64,000 bases of DNA from assembly GCF_004135645.1 (NCBI RefSeq), contig NZ_SDPW01000001.1:2480001-2544000 (forward strand). Reading direction: 5' to 3'. Each line of letters starts with the position of its first letter. Within the stretch, counting starts at the first letter, position 1. Source of the stretch: Senegalimassilia faecalis. GTDB taxonomy: Bacteria > Actinomycetota > Coriobacteriia > Coriobacteriales > Eggerthellaceae. The notes beneath the pieces were generated by a model. The model was not told the DNA's origin and did not search any database. It worked only from the letters and a program-made list of their open reading frames with translations. The position numbers and the translations under genes were made by a program. Below, one piece after another: positions 35,876-43,072 of this stretch.

Positions 35876-37586
35876 ATGAGCGAAAGGAACATGCGCGCCG
35901 AGCTGGGGCGCTGGATCGCCAACGTCAACGACGCGGAGCTGTCCGCCGAGCTGGCCGACATGCAGGCCAAGGCCGATGCAGGCATCGAAGAGCCCATGGT
36001 GGACGCGTTTTTTCCAGGACCTGTCGTTTGGCACGGCGGGCTTGCGCGGCATCATCGGCGCCGGCACGAACCGCATGAACGTCTACACCGTCGGCCGCGC
36101 CACGCAGGGTTTCGCCGACTACTTGAACGCGAACTTCGAGAATCCGTCGGTGGCCATCGCTCGCGACAGCCGCAACAAGGGCGAGCTGTTCGTGCGCACC
36201 ACGGCCGCCATCTTGGCCGCCAACGGCGTGACCGCGTACGTGTATCCGCGCATCTCGCCGGTGCCCACGCTGTCGTGGGCCGTGCGTGACCTGGGATGTT
36301 CCGGCGGCATCTGCATGACGGCCAGCCACAACCCCGCGCCGTACAACGGCTACAAGGCCTACGGCCCCGACGGCTGCCAAATCACCAGCGAGGCGGCGGC
36401 GGCCATTTCCTCGGCCATCGAGCGCACGGACGCGTTTTCCGGCGTGAAGTCCATGGACTTCGACGAAGCCGTGGCCGCCGGCAAGATCCGCTGGATCGAC
36501 GACGCCGTGCTTGAGCGCTACTACGAAGCCGTGCTGGCGCAGTCGGTGAACAACCTGACGCCCGAGCAGATCGCCTCCGCGCCGCTGAAGCTGGTGTACA
36601 CGCCGCTGAACGGCACGGGCCTAGTGCCGGTGACCACGGTGCTGGCGCGCGCGGGCGTGTCCGACGTCACCGTGGTGCCCGAGCAGGAGCAGCCCGACGG
36701 CAACTTCCCCACGTGCCCGTACCCGAACCCGGAAATTCGCGAGGCCATGCAGAAGGGCATCGACCTGTGCGAACAGGTGCACCCCGACCTGCTGCTGGCA
36801 ACCGACCCCGACGCCGACCGCGTGGGCGTGGCCTGCAAGGACGGGGACGACTACACGCTTCTGACCGGCAACGAGATGGGCGTGCTGCTGCTGGACTACA
36901 TCTGCCGCATGCGCGCCGAGCGCGGCGAGAACCTGGCCGACAAGGTGGCCGTGACTACCATCGTGTCGTCGGCCATGGTGGACGCGCTGGCTGCGGAATA
37001 CGGCTTTGAGCTGCGCCGATGCCTGACAGGCTTCAAGTACATCGGCGACATCATCACCGAGCTTGCCGACGCGGGCGCTGCCGACCGCTTCATGTTCGGC
37101 TTCGAGGAAAGCTACGGCTACCTGTCGGGCGACCACGTGCGCGACAAGGACGCCGTGAACGCCAGCCTGCTGATCTGCCAGATGGCGCAGGCCTACAAGC
37201 TTGAGGGTAAGAACCTGGCGCAGGCCATGCGCGACATGTACGCCAAGCACGGCTGGTGGCTCAACCGCACCGTGTCGCTGGCTTACCCGGGCGCTGACGG
37301 CGCGGCGAAGATGGCGTCGCTTATGGCGGGCCTGCGCGAAAACGCCCCCGCCAAGCTGGCTGGACGCAAGGTCGAGGCCGTGGTGGACTACCAGCAGGGC
37401 GTGAACGGCCTGCCCGCGGCCAACGTGGTGGAGTTCGACGTCGAAGGCGGCAACAAGGTGATTGTGCGCCCCAGTGGCACCGAGCCGAAGATCAAGCTGT
37501 ACGTGTTCGCGAAGGACGCCAGCCGCGAAGCTGCCGACGCGTTGCTTGACCAGCTGGAAGCCGCCGGTCGTGAACTGCTGGCATAA
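35876..37586 (+). CDS. pgm: Phosphoglucomutase/phosphomannomutase, interrupted by a frameshift
   Basis: An alpha-D-phosphohexomutase interconverting hexose 1- and 6-phosphates. The gene starts at ATG 35876 (ribosome site AAGAAGAGG) and reads about 45 residues in one frame. It then continues in the +1 frame from the T6 run at 36008-36013. With five Ts the protein would read smoothly through AFFQDLSFGTAGLRG, the conserved N-terminal motif. The downstream part is intact: phosphoserine loop TASHNP, Mg loop DPDADRVG and sugar loop EESYGYLSGDHVRDKDA. Total length would be about 569 residues, normal for the family. The extra T is a sequencing error, a recent inactivation, or tolerated slippage at the homopolymer. 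Confidence 0.88.
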
Positions 37587-37617
37587 CGCGCCCCGCAAGC
37601 GAAAACCCTCCCACAAC

Positions 37618-37660
37618 AAAGGCGGCGACACCAACCCCTGGTGCCGTCGCCTTTTTCGTT
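37618..37660 (+). terminator. Rho-independent terminator of the phosphoglucomutase gene
   Basis: A strong stem, AAAGGCGGCG with ACACCA against TGGTGC with CGTCGCCTTT (few mismatches), is followed by TTTTTCGTT. It lies 31 nt after the stop codon. Confidence 0.85.
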
Positions 37661-37703
37661 GTTAGCTTGGTGTCGCAGTTTTGTGATGTTGACTTGCGAT
37701 TAA

Positions 37704-37904
37704 CTAAATGTCCCACTTATCGAAAGCAATCTGTAGCCGCTGGTTAAGTTGCTGTGGGGTAATGCAGTCTTTGCGACGATTCGCCTCTACTTCAGCTTCG
37801 CGAAGCTTTTTCGCGTAACGGTCATGTTCTTGCCGAGCGCGATGTGTATTGTCGTCGCTTGCTAGAGGCATCTCTTTTCTGCTTGGTGTTTCGAGGATAG
37901 GCAT
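37704..37904 (-). CDS. Small charged protein of unknown function
   Basis: A 66-residue hydrophilic protein with a helical, Lys/Arg/Glu/Gln-rich middle (ARQEHDRYAKKLREAEVEA). The ATG at 37904 has an excellent ribosome site (AAGGAG at 37917-37912), which supports it as a real gene. The open frame upstream of that start is not convincing. It resembles small antitoxins in size and charge, but no toxin partner is visible beside it and I do not recognise the family. Confidence 0.6.
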   Translation of the reverse strand: MPILETPSRKEMPLASDDNTHRARQEHDRYAKKLREAEVEANRRKDCITPQQLNQRLQIAFDKWDI

Positions 37905-38456
37905 GGTAGCTCCTTGATCAAACGAGTAACCGCATGAATATGAAATAGATTTTGGCAAAGAAAAGCTGATTGAAGAAGACTTGCGTTTTGTGAAAGGTGA
38001 AATGCGGATGAATCGTTGAGGTTTGCGCTGAGCGGCGGGGCGTTCGTGTCGGTGTAGGGACGTTTCGTGGCGAATGGGGAAGGCCGCGGCGCTTGTTGCC
38101 GATGCGTCTGCTGCGCCCGCGCGAGCTGCCGATATAATTGCAAGGGTTACACGGTTGCAAGGCCGCGCGGCCTTGTTCGCCAACATAGCTTGAAGACACG
38201 TAATCGTCGCAGAAGCGCGTTGCGCTGGCTCCAAGAGAATGAATACGCATGCGAGTGCGCCTGCTGAAGGCGCAATGTTTTTGTGTGCTCGTTTACCTGC
38301 GGAAACGCGGGTCGGTGGGTGCGCGAAAGCATTGCGGCTGCAGCAGGCGCACGATTGAGCCGGCGAAGGCCAGCGTGGCGAAGCCATGCCCTTTTGCGGC
38401 TCCAGCTTCCTTGCATGCACATTCTCTTGGGGCCGCCGCGCGCTGGAAAGTGCAGC
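37905..38456. other. 552-bp spacer upstream of the antiterminator gene
   Basis: No supported gene. It contains a perfect 18-bp palindrome (38158-38175) and AT-rich parts around 37920-38000 that could hold the promoter of the small minus-strand gene. The last 280 bp, after the palindrome, may be the leader of the antiterminator mRNA. Confidence 0.45.
38158..38175 (+). repeat. 18-bp perfect palindrome in the antiterminator leader
   Basis: CAAGGCCGCGCGGCCTTG is self-complementary and followed by TTCG. It lies about 280 nt upstream of the NusG-like gene and could be a DNA operator or part of an RNA hairpin. Confidence 0.5.
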
Positions 38457-38984
38457 ATGACCAGCATCAACGATAAATGGTACGTCGGCCAGGTGCTTGC
38501 GGGCAAAGAAGCGTCCACGCTTTCGCAATGCCGCAAGCTTATCGACCCGTCCATCTTGCACGAGTCGTTCGTGCCCGAATTCGAAACCATGTGGAAAAGC
38601 AGCGCCGGCTGGCGTCCCGAGCGCCGGCTGCTGTTCCCGGGCTACTTGTTCTTCGTGACCGACAACATCGAGGCGCTGGCCGTCGGGCTGGCGAACGTGC
38701 CGAACCGCGTGCGCATCTTAGGCGACGAGGAGAACTCGTTCATGGCGCTTTCCGATGCCGAGCGCGACTGGTTCCTGGCGTTCATCGACCAGGACCGCGT
38801 GGTGCGCATGAGCGAAGGCATCATCGAAAACGACCAGGTCAGAATCACGAAAGGTCCGCTGATGGGCAAGGAAGCGCGCATTCGGAAAGTCGACCGCCAC
38901 AAGCGCTGCGCATTCGTGGAAGTGGACATGTTCGGCCGCAAAACCACCGCCCGCGTCGGCCTGGAGATCGTACGCAAGATGTAG
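38457..38984 (+). CDS. NusG-family specialised antiterminator (LoaP/RfaH-like)
   Basis: A 175-residue NusG paralogue. The N-terminal NGN domain begins WYVGQVLAGKEAS and includes LLFPGYLFFVTD, and the C-terminal KOW domain reads DQVRITKGPLMGKEARIRKV. Such proteins bind RNA polymerase and let it read through terminators in particular long operons. The ATG at 38457 is the first one that yields a complete NGN domain; the frame is open from 38283 but the extra part is unlike the family. It lies alone, with a strong terminator right after it, so its target operon is not evident. Confidence 0.9.
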   Translation: MTSINDKWYVGQVLAGKEASTLSQCRKLIDPSILHESFVPEFETMWKSSAGWRPERRLLFPGYLFFVTDNIEALAVGLANVPNRVRILGDEENSFMALSDAERDWFLAFIDQDRVVRMSEGIIENDQVRITKGPLMGKEARIRKVDRHKRCAFVEVDMFGRKTTARVGLEIVRKM

Positions 38985-39016
38985 CGCCAGCGTGCGCCAT
39001 TGAACTCCAAAGCGTT

Positions 39017-39058
39017 GCAGAACGCCCGCAGGTTATTCGCCTGCGGGCGTTCTGCTTT
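39017..39058 (+). terminator. Rho-independent terminator of the NusG-like gene
   Basis: A 16-bp perfect stem (39017-39032 with 39040-39055) with a 7-nt loop, followed by TTTC. Confidence 0.85.
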
Positions 39059-39101
39059 CGGGGGGCGGGGCGGCGCCCCAATTCCTGAAAATATGTGAGC
39101 C

Positions 39102-39171
39102 TTTGTTTACAAATTTCGCGACTGTGCGATAATCAGTTAGTAAGAGTAAACATTTGGTAGCATTTGTTACC
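39102..39171 (+). promoter_or_regulatory. Promoter region of the Crp/Fnr gene with two palindromes
   Basis: AT-rich sequence with the palindromes TTTGTTTACAAA (39102-39113) and GGTAGCATTTGTTACC (39156-39171, imperfect). Both are plausible binding sites for the Crp-like product, which would imply autoregulation. Confidence 0.4.
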
Positions 39172-39193
39172 GAAGCAGGAGGCAGGCGCGCGC

Positions 39194-39844
39194 ATGGGAA
39201 TCAGGTTGGAAGACATTCGTCCGCTTAAAGCGTCGCCGGTGTTTCGCGGCATTTCCCAAAAGGACCGTTTCGAACTGCTGAAAGAAATAGACGCCCGCAT
39301 CGTGGAGCTTGGCGAAGGCCAGCTGCTGCGTCGCGCGGGCGACAAGCTGGACTTCTACCCGGTGGTCATCGAGGGTAGCGTGCTTGCTACCATGCCGCAA
39401 GGCGGGCAGGACCGCCCGGTGGCGCAGTTCGGCCCGGGTGAGTCGTTCGCCGAAGCGGTGCCGGCCACGCTGAAGCACACGCCCGTGAACATCTGCGCGC
39501 AAGAACCCACGCGCATCCTGTGCATTCCCGCCAAGCAGCTGGAGACGTGCACGAACCCGCATGCGTTTTTGGTGCGCGAGAACCTGTCGGCGGAGATGTC
39601 GAAGAAGATCGGCGTGCTGACGAAAACGCTGTCGGTGGTGGGCGAGCCGCGCCTGTCCGATCGCATCCTGGCGTACCTGCGCACGCTTCCCGTCGACGCC
39701 GACGGCCGTGTTGAAATCCCCGTGAACCGTCAAGAATGGGCATCCTACCTGCGCGTTGCCGACAAGTCGCTCATCCGCGAGCTGCGCGCCATGCAAAACG
39801 ACGGCCTGCTAGAAGTAGACGGCCGCCACGTCCGCGTGCTGTAA
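39194..39844 (+). CDS. Crp/Fnr-family transcriptional regulator
   Basis: A 216-residue regulator with an N-terminal cyclic-nucleotide-type beta-barrel (about 15-125), a dimer helix and a C-terminal winged helix (VNRQEWASYLRVADKSLIREL). The N-terminal region lacks the Cys cluster of Fnr, so the effector is not evident. The ATG at 39194 follows AGGAGG (39177-39182). The residue order resembles regulators controlling anaerobic respiration genes. Confidence 0.92.
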   Translation: MGIRLEDIRPLKASPVFRGISQKDRFELLKEIDARIVELGEGQLLRRAGDKLDFYPVVIEGSVLATMPQGGQDRPVAQFGPGESFAEAVPATLKHTPVNICAQEPTRILCIPAKQLETCTNPHAFLVRENLSAEMSKKIGVLTKTLSVVGEPRLSDRILAYLRTLPVDADGRVEIPVNRQEWASYLRVADKSLIRELRAMQNDGLLEVDGRHVRVL

Positions 39845-40179
39845 GCGGCGGGGCTCGGGCTCTCGTTTCTTTAGCTATGGCTGCTTTCCGTATCGGGGCG
39901 CGGAAAGCCATGACTCGATTGCGCTCGGTCGATCTTCGGTGCATTCGGCATAGGCAACCCCTCATGATAATAATTGAGCCCCGGCGACTTGTATCAGCGG
40001 TCGTACCGGGGCTAACTGCCGTGCATTGTACCATATTTTGATTTGTGGAGGTCTCTGCACGGCATTTAGACGGTGAACGTTTCTTGCAACATGTATTCTA
40101 TCAAACAAACGTTCGATACACAAGAACAAATGTTTGATATTTAGTTCGAATCATGTCATGAAAAATCTGATTAACCGGG
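39845..40179. other. 335-bp AT-rich spacer before the AbiF ncRNA
   Basis: No gene. It carries the hairpin at 39977-40013 (also found after the Abi gene), an inverted repeat TGCCGTGCA/TGCACGGCA (about 40017-40067) and a 9-bp inverted repeat (40099-40107 with 40131-40139) just upstream of the ncRNA promoter. Confidence 0.55.
39977..40013 (+). repeat. Hairpin repeat on the left of the Abi module
   Basis: AGCCCCGG pairs with CCGGGGCT. The loop reads GACTTGTATCAGCGGTCGT. A copy in the same orientation, with two loop changes (GACTTGAATCAGCGGTCAT) and a changed but still paired stem, lies at 41710-41744 on the other side of the Abi gene. Confidence 0.75.
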
Positions 40180-40185
40180 TACAAT
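40180..40185 (+). promoter_or_regulatory. Candidate -10 box of the Abi-associated ncRNA
   Basis: TACAAT, with transcription expected to begin near 40192. The -35 region is weak. A 9-bp inverted repeat (40099-40139) upstream could be an operator. Confidence 0.4.
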
Positions 40186-40191
40186 AATCGA

Positions 40192-40447
40192 CCGAGAATA
40201 ATCAAAGCCCTTTTGCCGAAACCGTCCGCCGTCCTCCCCCCGGTCGGCTTGATGGCCGTCAGCCCGTGAGGGCTGGAAGGTCGGGGCGGAGGTGAGGAAT
40301 GGGCAGATCGGCTCGTTTCGGGCGATCGCCCCAAACGCTATTGACTTAATGGGCGGGATGCCGCAAAATGAGCAAAGCGATTAGGTTCCAGATACTCGCG
40401 AGGACTGGAATCGGAGGGAGGACCTTCGGGCCCTCCCTTTCATTTTT
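40192..40447 (+). ncRNA. Structured non-coding RNA upstream of the Abi gene (abiF-motif-like)
   Basis: About 255 nt with no open frame but dense secondary structure. It has an outer stem near 40221-40230 with 40285-40293, and an inner GNRA-type hairpin CAGCCCGTGAGGGCTG (40260-40275). A second stem-loop spans about 40301-40331 (GGGC..ATCG with CGAT.GCCC). A third pairs TTCCAG with CTGGAA around 40386-40411. It ends in a UUCG-loop terminator. It lies directly before an Abi_2/AbiF protein. A conserved RNA motif upstream of abiF genes has been reported from comparative genomics, and AbiF with its RNA has been linked to RNA-guarded toxins ancestral to Cas13. Assignment to that class is by position and structure and has not been tested by covariance search. 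Confidence 0.7.
40415..40447 (+). terminator. UUCG-loop terminator between ncRNA and Abi gene
   Basis: AGGGAGGACC, loop TTCG, GGCCCTCCCT (one mismatch), then TTTCATTTTT. It would separate a short abundant RNA from limited read-through into the toxin gene 15 nt downstream. Confidence 0.85.
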
Positions 40448-40461
40448 CTAGGAGGGCCCCC

Positions 40462-41397
40462 TTGGCCAAGGATTTCCTCACATACGACCAGCAGGTCGAC
40501 AAGCTCGTCAACGAAAAGGGGCTCGCTGTGCCCGACCGCGGCTATGCGATAGAGACGCTGAAGCGCACGAGCTACTTCGCCCTCGTGAACGGCTATAAGC
40601 AGCCCCTCAGGGATCCGATGACCCGCAGGTACAAGCCCGGCACCGAGTTCTCCGACATCGTCGCCCTGTTCGAATTCGACGCCCGCCTCCGTGGGCTGTT
40701 CATGGAGGCCATCGTCCGGGTCGAGCGCAAGCTGCGCAGCTCAATCTCGTACGCGTTCTGCTCGAGGGAGGGCAGCGCGCAGGAGCGCTACCTCGACCCG
40801 GCCAGCTACAGCGACGCGCGGAAGCACCGCGGCGGCGTGGCGCGCCTCGTGAAGATCATGGAGGGAATCGCCGTGCGAAACGACGAGTATCCCTATATAG
40901 TCCACCAGCGAAGCAAATACGGCAACGTCCCGCTCTGGGCCGTCGTGAACGCCATGACGTTCGGCCAGACGTCGAGGATGTACGCCTACCTCAGGCATCC
41001 CATGCGGGCGGACGTGGCCAAGCAGTACGAGCACGTCAACGAGAGGGAGCTCGGCCAGCACTTGAAGGTGCTGGTGCTCTACCGAAACTGCTGCGCGCAC
41101 GGCGAGAGACTCTTCTCGCACAAAGTCTACTCCGACGTCCCCGACACGCCCCTCCATGCCAAGCTGGGCATTCCCAAGAACGGCGAGCAGTACGCGATGG
41201 GCAAGCGCGACCTGTTCGGCGCGGTCATCAGCCTGCGTTACCTGCTGCCCCCGGACCAATTCCTGCCCTTCAGGCGCCAGCTCGCGCGGATCGTCGACGG
41301 GTTCGCGCGCGATTGCGCGGCGATCGAGGCCGACGAGCTCCTGGACCTCATGGGTTTCCCGAAGAATTGGGCCGACCTGACGCGCTACGGGCTCTGA
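40462..41397 (+). CDS. Abortive infection protein of the AbiD/AbiF (Abi_2) family, HEPN nuclease
   Basis: A 311-residue Abi_2 protein. The N-terminal segment AIETLKRTSYFALVNGYKQP and the following FDARLRGLFMEAIVRVERKL helices are typical of the family. The HEPN catalytic motif R-x4-H is present as RNCCAH (R208, H213), so RNase activity is expected. Such proteins stop phage growth by killing or arresting the cell. It starts with TTG at 40462, after GGAGGG, immediately downstream of the ncRNA terminator. It has no adjacent protein antitoxin, which fits an RNA-controlled toxin. A hairpin copy lies on each side of the module. Confidence 0.9.
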   Translation: MAKDFLTYDQQVDKLVNEKGLAVPDRGYAIETLKRTSYFALVNGYKQPLRDPMTRRYKPGTEFSDIVALFEFDARLRGLFMEAIVRVERKLRSSISYAFCSREGSAQERYLDPASYSDARKHRGGVARLVKIMEGIAVRNDEYPYIVHQRSKYGNVPLWAVVNAMTFGQTSRMYAYLRHPMRADVAKQYEHVNERELGQHLKVLVLYRNCCAHGERLFSHKVYSDVPDTPLHAKLGIPKNGEQYAMGKRDLFGAVISLRYLLPPDQFLPFRRQLARIVDGFARDCAAIEADELLDLMGFPKNWADLTRYGL

Positions 41398-41799
41398 TCG
41401 TCGCGAATCGGCCTGTTGCGGGTGCTGCCTTGCATCGATTTGCACAGTGGTAATGACTATATTGGCCGTGGTCGACCGATATCAACGCAGGAAGTAGACG
41501 AGAAAAGAAGACGATAGCGCAGGTAAAAGAGCAGCCGGGCGGGCACCTGGCTGCTAAATAACTGGACAAGCATCACCCGCAATGCGTTCTGGCTAGGATG
41601 CCCTTCCGGCGGGCGCTGCCGTCGAGCAGGTTCTAGCAATTCGCAGCTTGACTCGGCAATAGTTGTAAGGGGACTAGCACAGCTAGGCAATAAAGGCAGG
41701 ACAAATTTAGGCCCGGTGACTTGAATCAGCGGTCATCCCGGGCCCATCAAAAGTAACTGTACCTGCTTTTCTTAGATTAAGCAATTGGGCTGATTGCAC
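41398..41799. other. 402-bp spacer after the Abi gene
   Basis: No supported gene. It contains the second copy of the module-flanking hairpin (41710-41744). Short frames in both directions have no domain. Confidence 0.5.
41710..41744 (+). repeat. Hairpin repeat on the right of the Abi module
   Basis: GGCCCGG pairs with CCGGGCC around a loop nearly identical to that of 39977-40013, in the same orientation. The stem bases differ between copies but pairing is kept. Confidence 0.75.
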
Positions 41800-42020
41800 T
41801 CACCAAGTCAGCGCTCGTAGGGGGATCACGTAGATCCCGTCTTCCGCTTTGCGGGCGTATTCGCCGTTTCCCGTGATCACGGCCATGAACTCAGGCTCCC
41901 GCGTCTGCGCCCGCGCGTTCGAGCACAGCTTGGCGCGCAGGCGCGACAGGCTTTCTGCGCCCTTGGCCGCCTTGTCCTCGCTGACCTTGAACTCGAACGC
42001 CGCCCAGCTGCACGATGGCG
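41800..42020 (-). pseudogene. C-terminal remnant of an AAA_14/DUF4143 ATPase (copy 3, decayed)
   Basis: About 70 residues on the minus strand match the end of this ATPase family: AAFEFKVSEDKAAKGAESL, then a Leu/Arg-rich helix, then FMAVITGNGEYARKAEDG and a final YVIPLRAL. The P-loop and central parts are absent and no start is available, so it is a truncated remnant. It lies beside the Abi module. Confidence 0.75.
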
Positions 42021-42404
42021 TTTTGCCCCTTGACCTGGGGAAAGTGACATTTGTTACCTTTGGGCAAGATTTTGGCGAAAAAGGAACCGTTTTCGAACTT
42101 TTTTCTTGTGTTTTTGGTAACCCTCGGCATACAATAAGCCCTGTCGAATCAGTTATCCGTGTGTGACATGCCTGATGAAACACCCTGTTAACCAGGGAAA
42201 ACGGCATCGTCTCGCGGGGTATTCCCATTCTTGCAACGTAATCAACCTGCATGCAACGCGAACGCGCGTCTGATTTGGCGTACCTAGATTCCACTTGGTC
42301 GAGCGCTTGCGCTCGCCGCGGGATGCTCCGGGACCGAGGATGCGGCATCGGTCCCGAAGTTGCGTTTCCAATATAAACGAGCCGCAAAGAGAGGGTGATT
42401 CGCA
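42021..42404 (+). promoter_or_regulatory. Promoter and structured leader of the Tat-exported NEAT-like protein gene
   Basis: A -10-like TACAAT at 42130-42135 with TTGTGT about 18 nt upstream could drive the plus-strand genes. The following 260 nt could fold strongly: CCCTG-TTAAC-CAGGG (about 42182-42196), CGAGCGC-TT-GCGCTCG (about 42300-42315) and GGGACCGA with TCGGTCCC (about 42330-42355). This may be a regulatory leader RNA. I cannot match it to a known riboswitch. Confidence 0.45.
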
Positions 42405-42977
42405 ATGAACACCGAAATGATCTACACGCGTCGAGGTTTCGTCAAGCTGGCCGCCGGTGCGGTGGCTGCAGCAGCGCTGGTCGCCACGGGCGCCAGCACG
42501 CTAGACATCGACAAGGCGTTTGCAGCTTCGCAGAATGCCGATGGTTCTTATACTGTTACTGCTAATCTCTACGTGAAGCACGAGGACCACCAAGCACCGC
42601 TCGTGTCCGGCAATGCTTATCTCACGAACCCGAACAATCCTCTGAAACTCGGTGGATTCCCGACCAGCCCTATGAGCGACAACGCTACGCTGAAAGTCCT
42701 CGACGATGGGAAATATCAGGTCACCATTCCCGTTCGTAACGAGTGCTTCTCTCTTATCGAGTTCAGCGGAGGGGATGGCGTGACTGTAGCGGATTATGAA
42801 ACGACATATTGTTCCTACCCCAACGAGAATCGCATTAGCTCGCTGACTCTCGTGATCAGTGAGAGAAAGGCCGAGTATAAGTTCACGGCGGTCAAGGAAT
42901 ATGCAGCTCATCCGCTGAAGAAAGGCTACCACGAATGGCCGATTTACATGACCGTTGAGTTCCCGGACGCACAGTAA
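42405..42977 (+). CDS. Tat-exported small protein with a single NEAT-like domain
   Basis: A 190-residue secreted protein. The N-terminus has a twin-arginine signal (YTRRGFVKLAAGAVAAAAL) ending near AFA, residue 42. The mature part is one beta-rich domain of about 145 residues: it starts YTVTANLYV, continues NAYLTNPNNPL and NATLKVLDDGKYQVTIPV, and ends WPIYMTVEFPDA. The same pattern recurs four times in the downstream giant protein. The strand pattern resembles NEAT haem-binding domains, but the match is by eye and no ligand residue is certain. It is followed 95 nt later by the giant gene, so the two probably work together at the cell surface. Confidence 0.8.
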   Translation: MNTEMIYTRRGFVKLAAGAVAAAALVATGASTLDIDKAFAASQNADGSYTVTANLYVKHEDHQAPLVSGNAYLTNPNNPLKLGGFPTSPMSDNATLKVLDDGKYQVTIPVRNECFSLIEFSGGDGVTVADYETTYCSYPNENRISSLTLVISERKAEYKFTAVKEYAAHPLKKGYHEWPIYMTVEFPDAQ

Positions 42978-43072
42978 TCACGCTGCTGATTAGCAGCTGC
43001 TCTCGTTGATTTGAGGGGGGCGGCGTGATCTGCCGCCCCCCTCGTTTCGCGCATGAAAGGAGGGAATGCTTT

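Noticed and set aside
36008-36014. Programmed -1 frameshift in phosphoglucomutase at the TTTTTTC site
   Set aside because: The downstream frame needs a +1 (or -2) shift, not -1, so the classical slippery mechanism does not fit.
40741-41445. A 234-residue minus-strand frame opposite the Abi gene
   Set aside because: Antisense shadow; the plus-strand protein has clear Abi_2 and HEPN motifs.
42160-42400. Assignment of the leader to a known riboswitch class
   Set aside because: Hairpins are evident, but I could not match conserved core sequences of any class I know.
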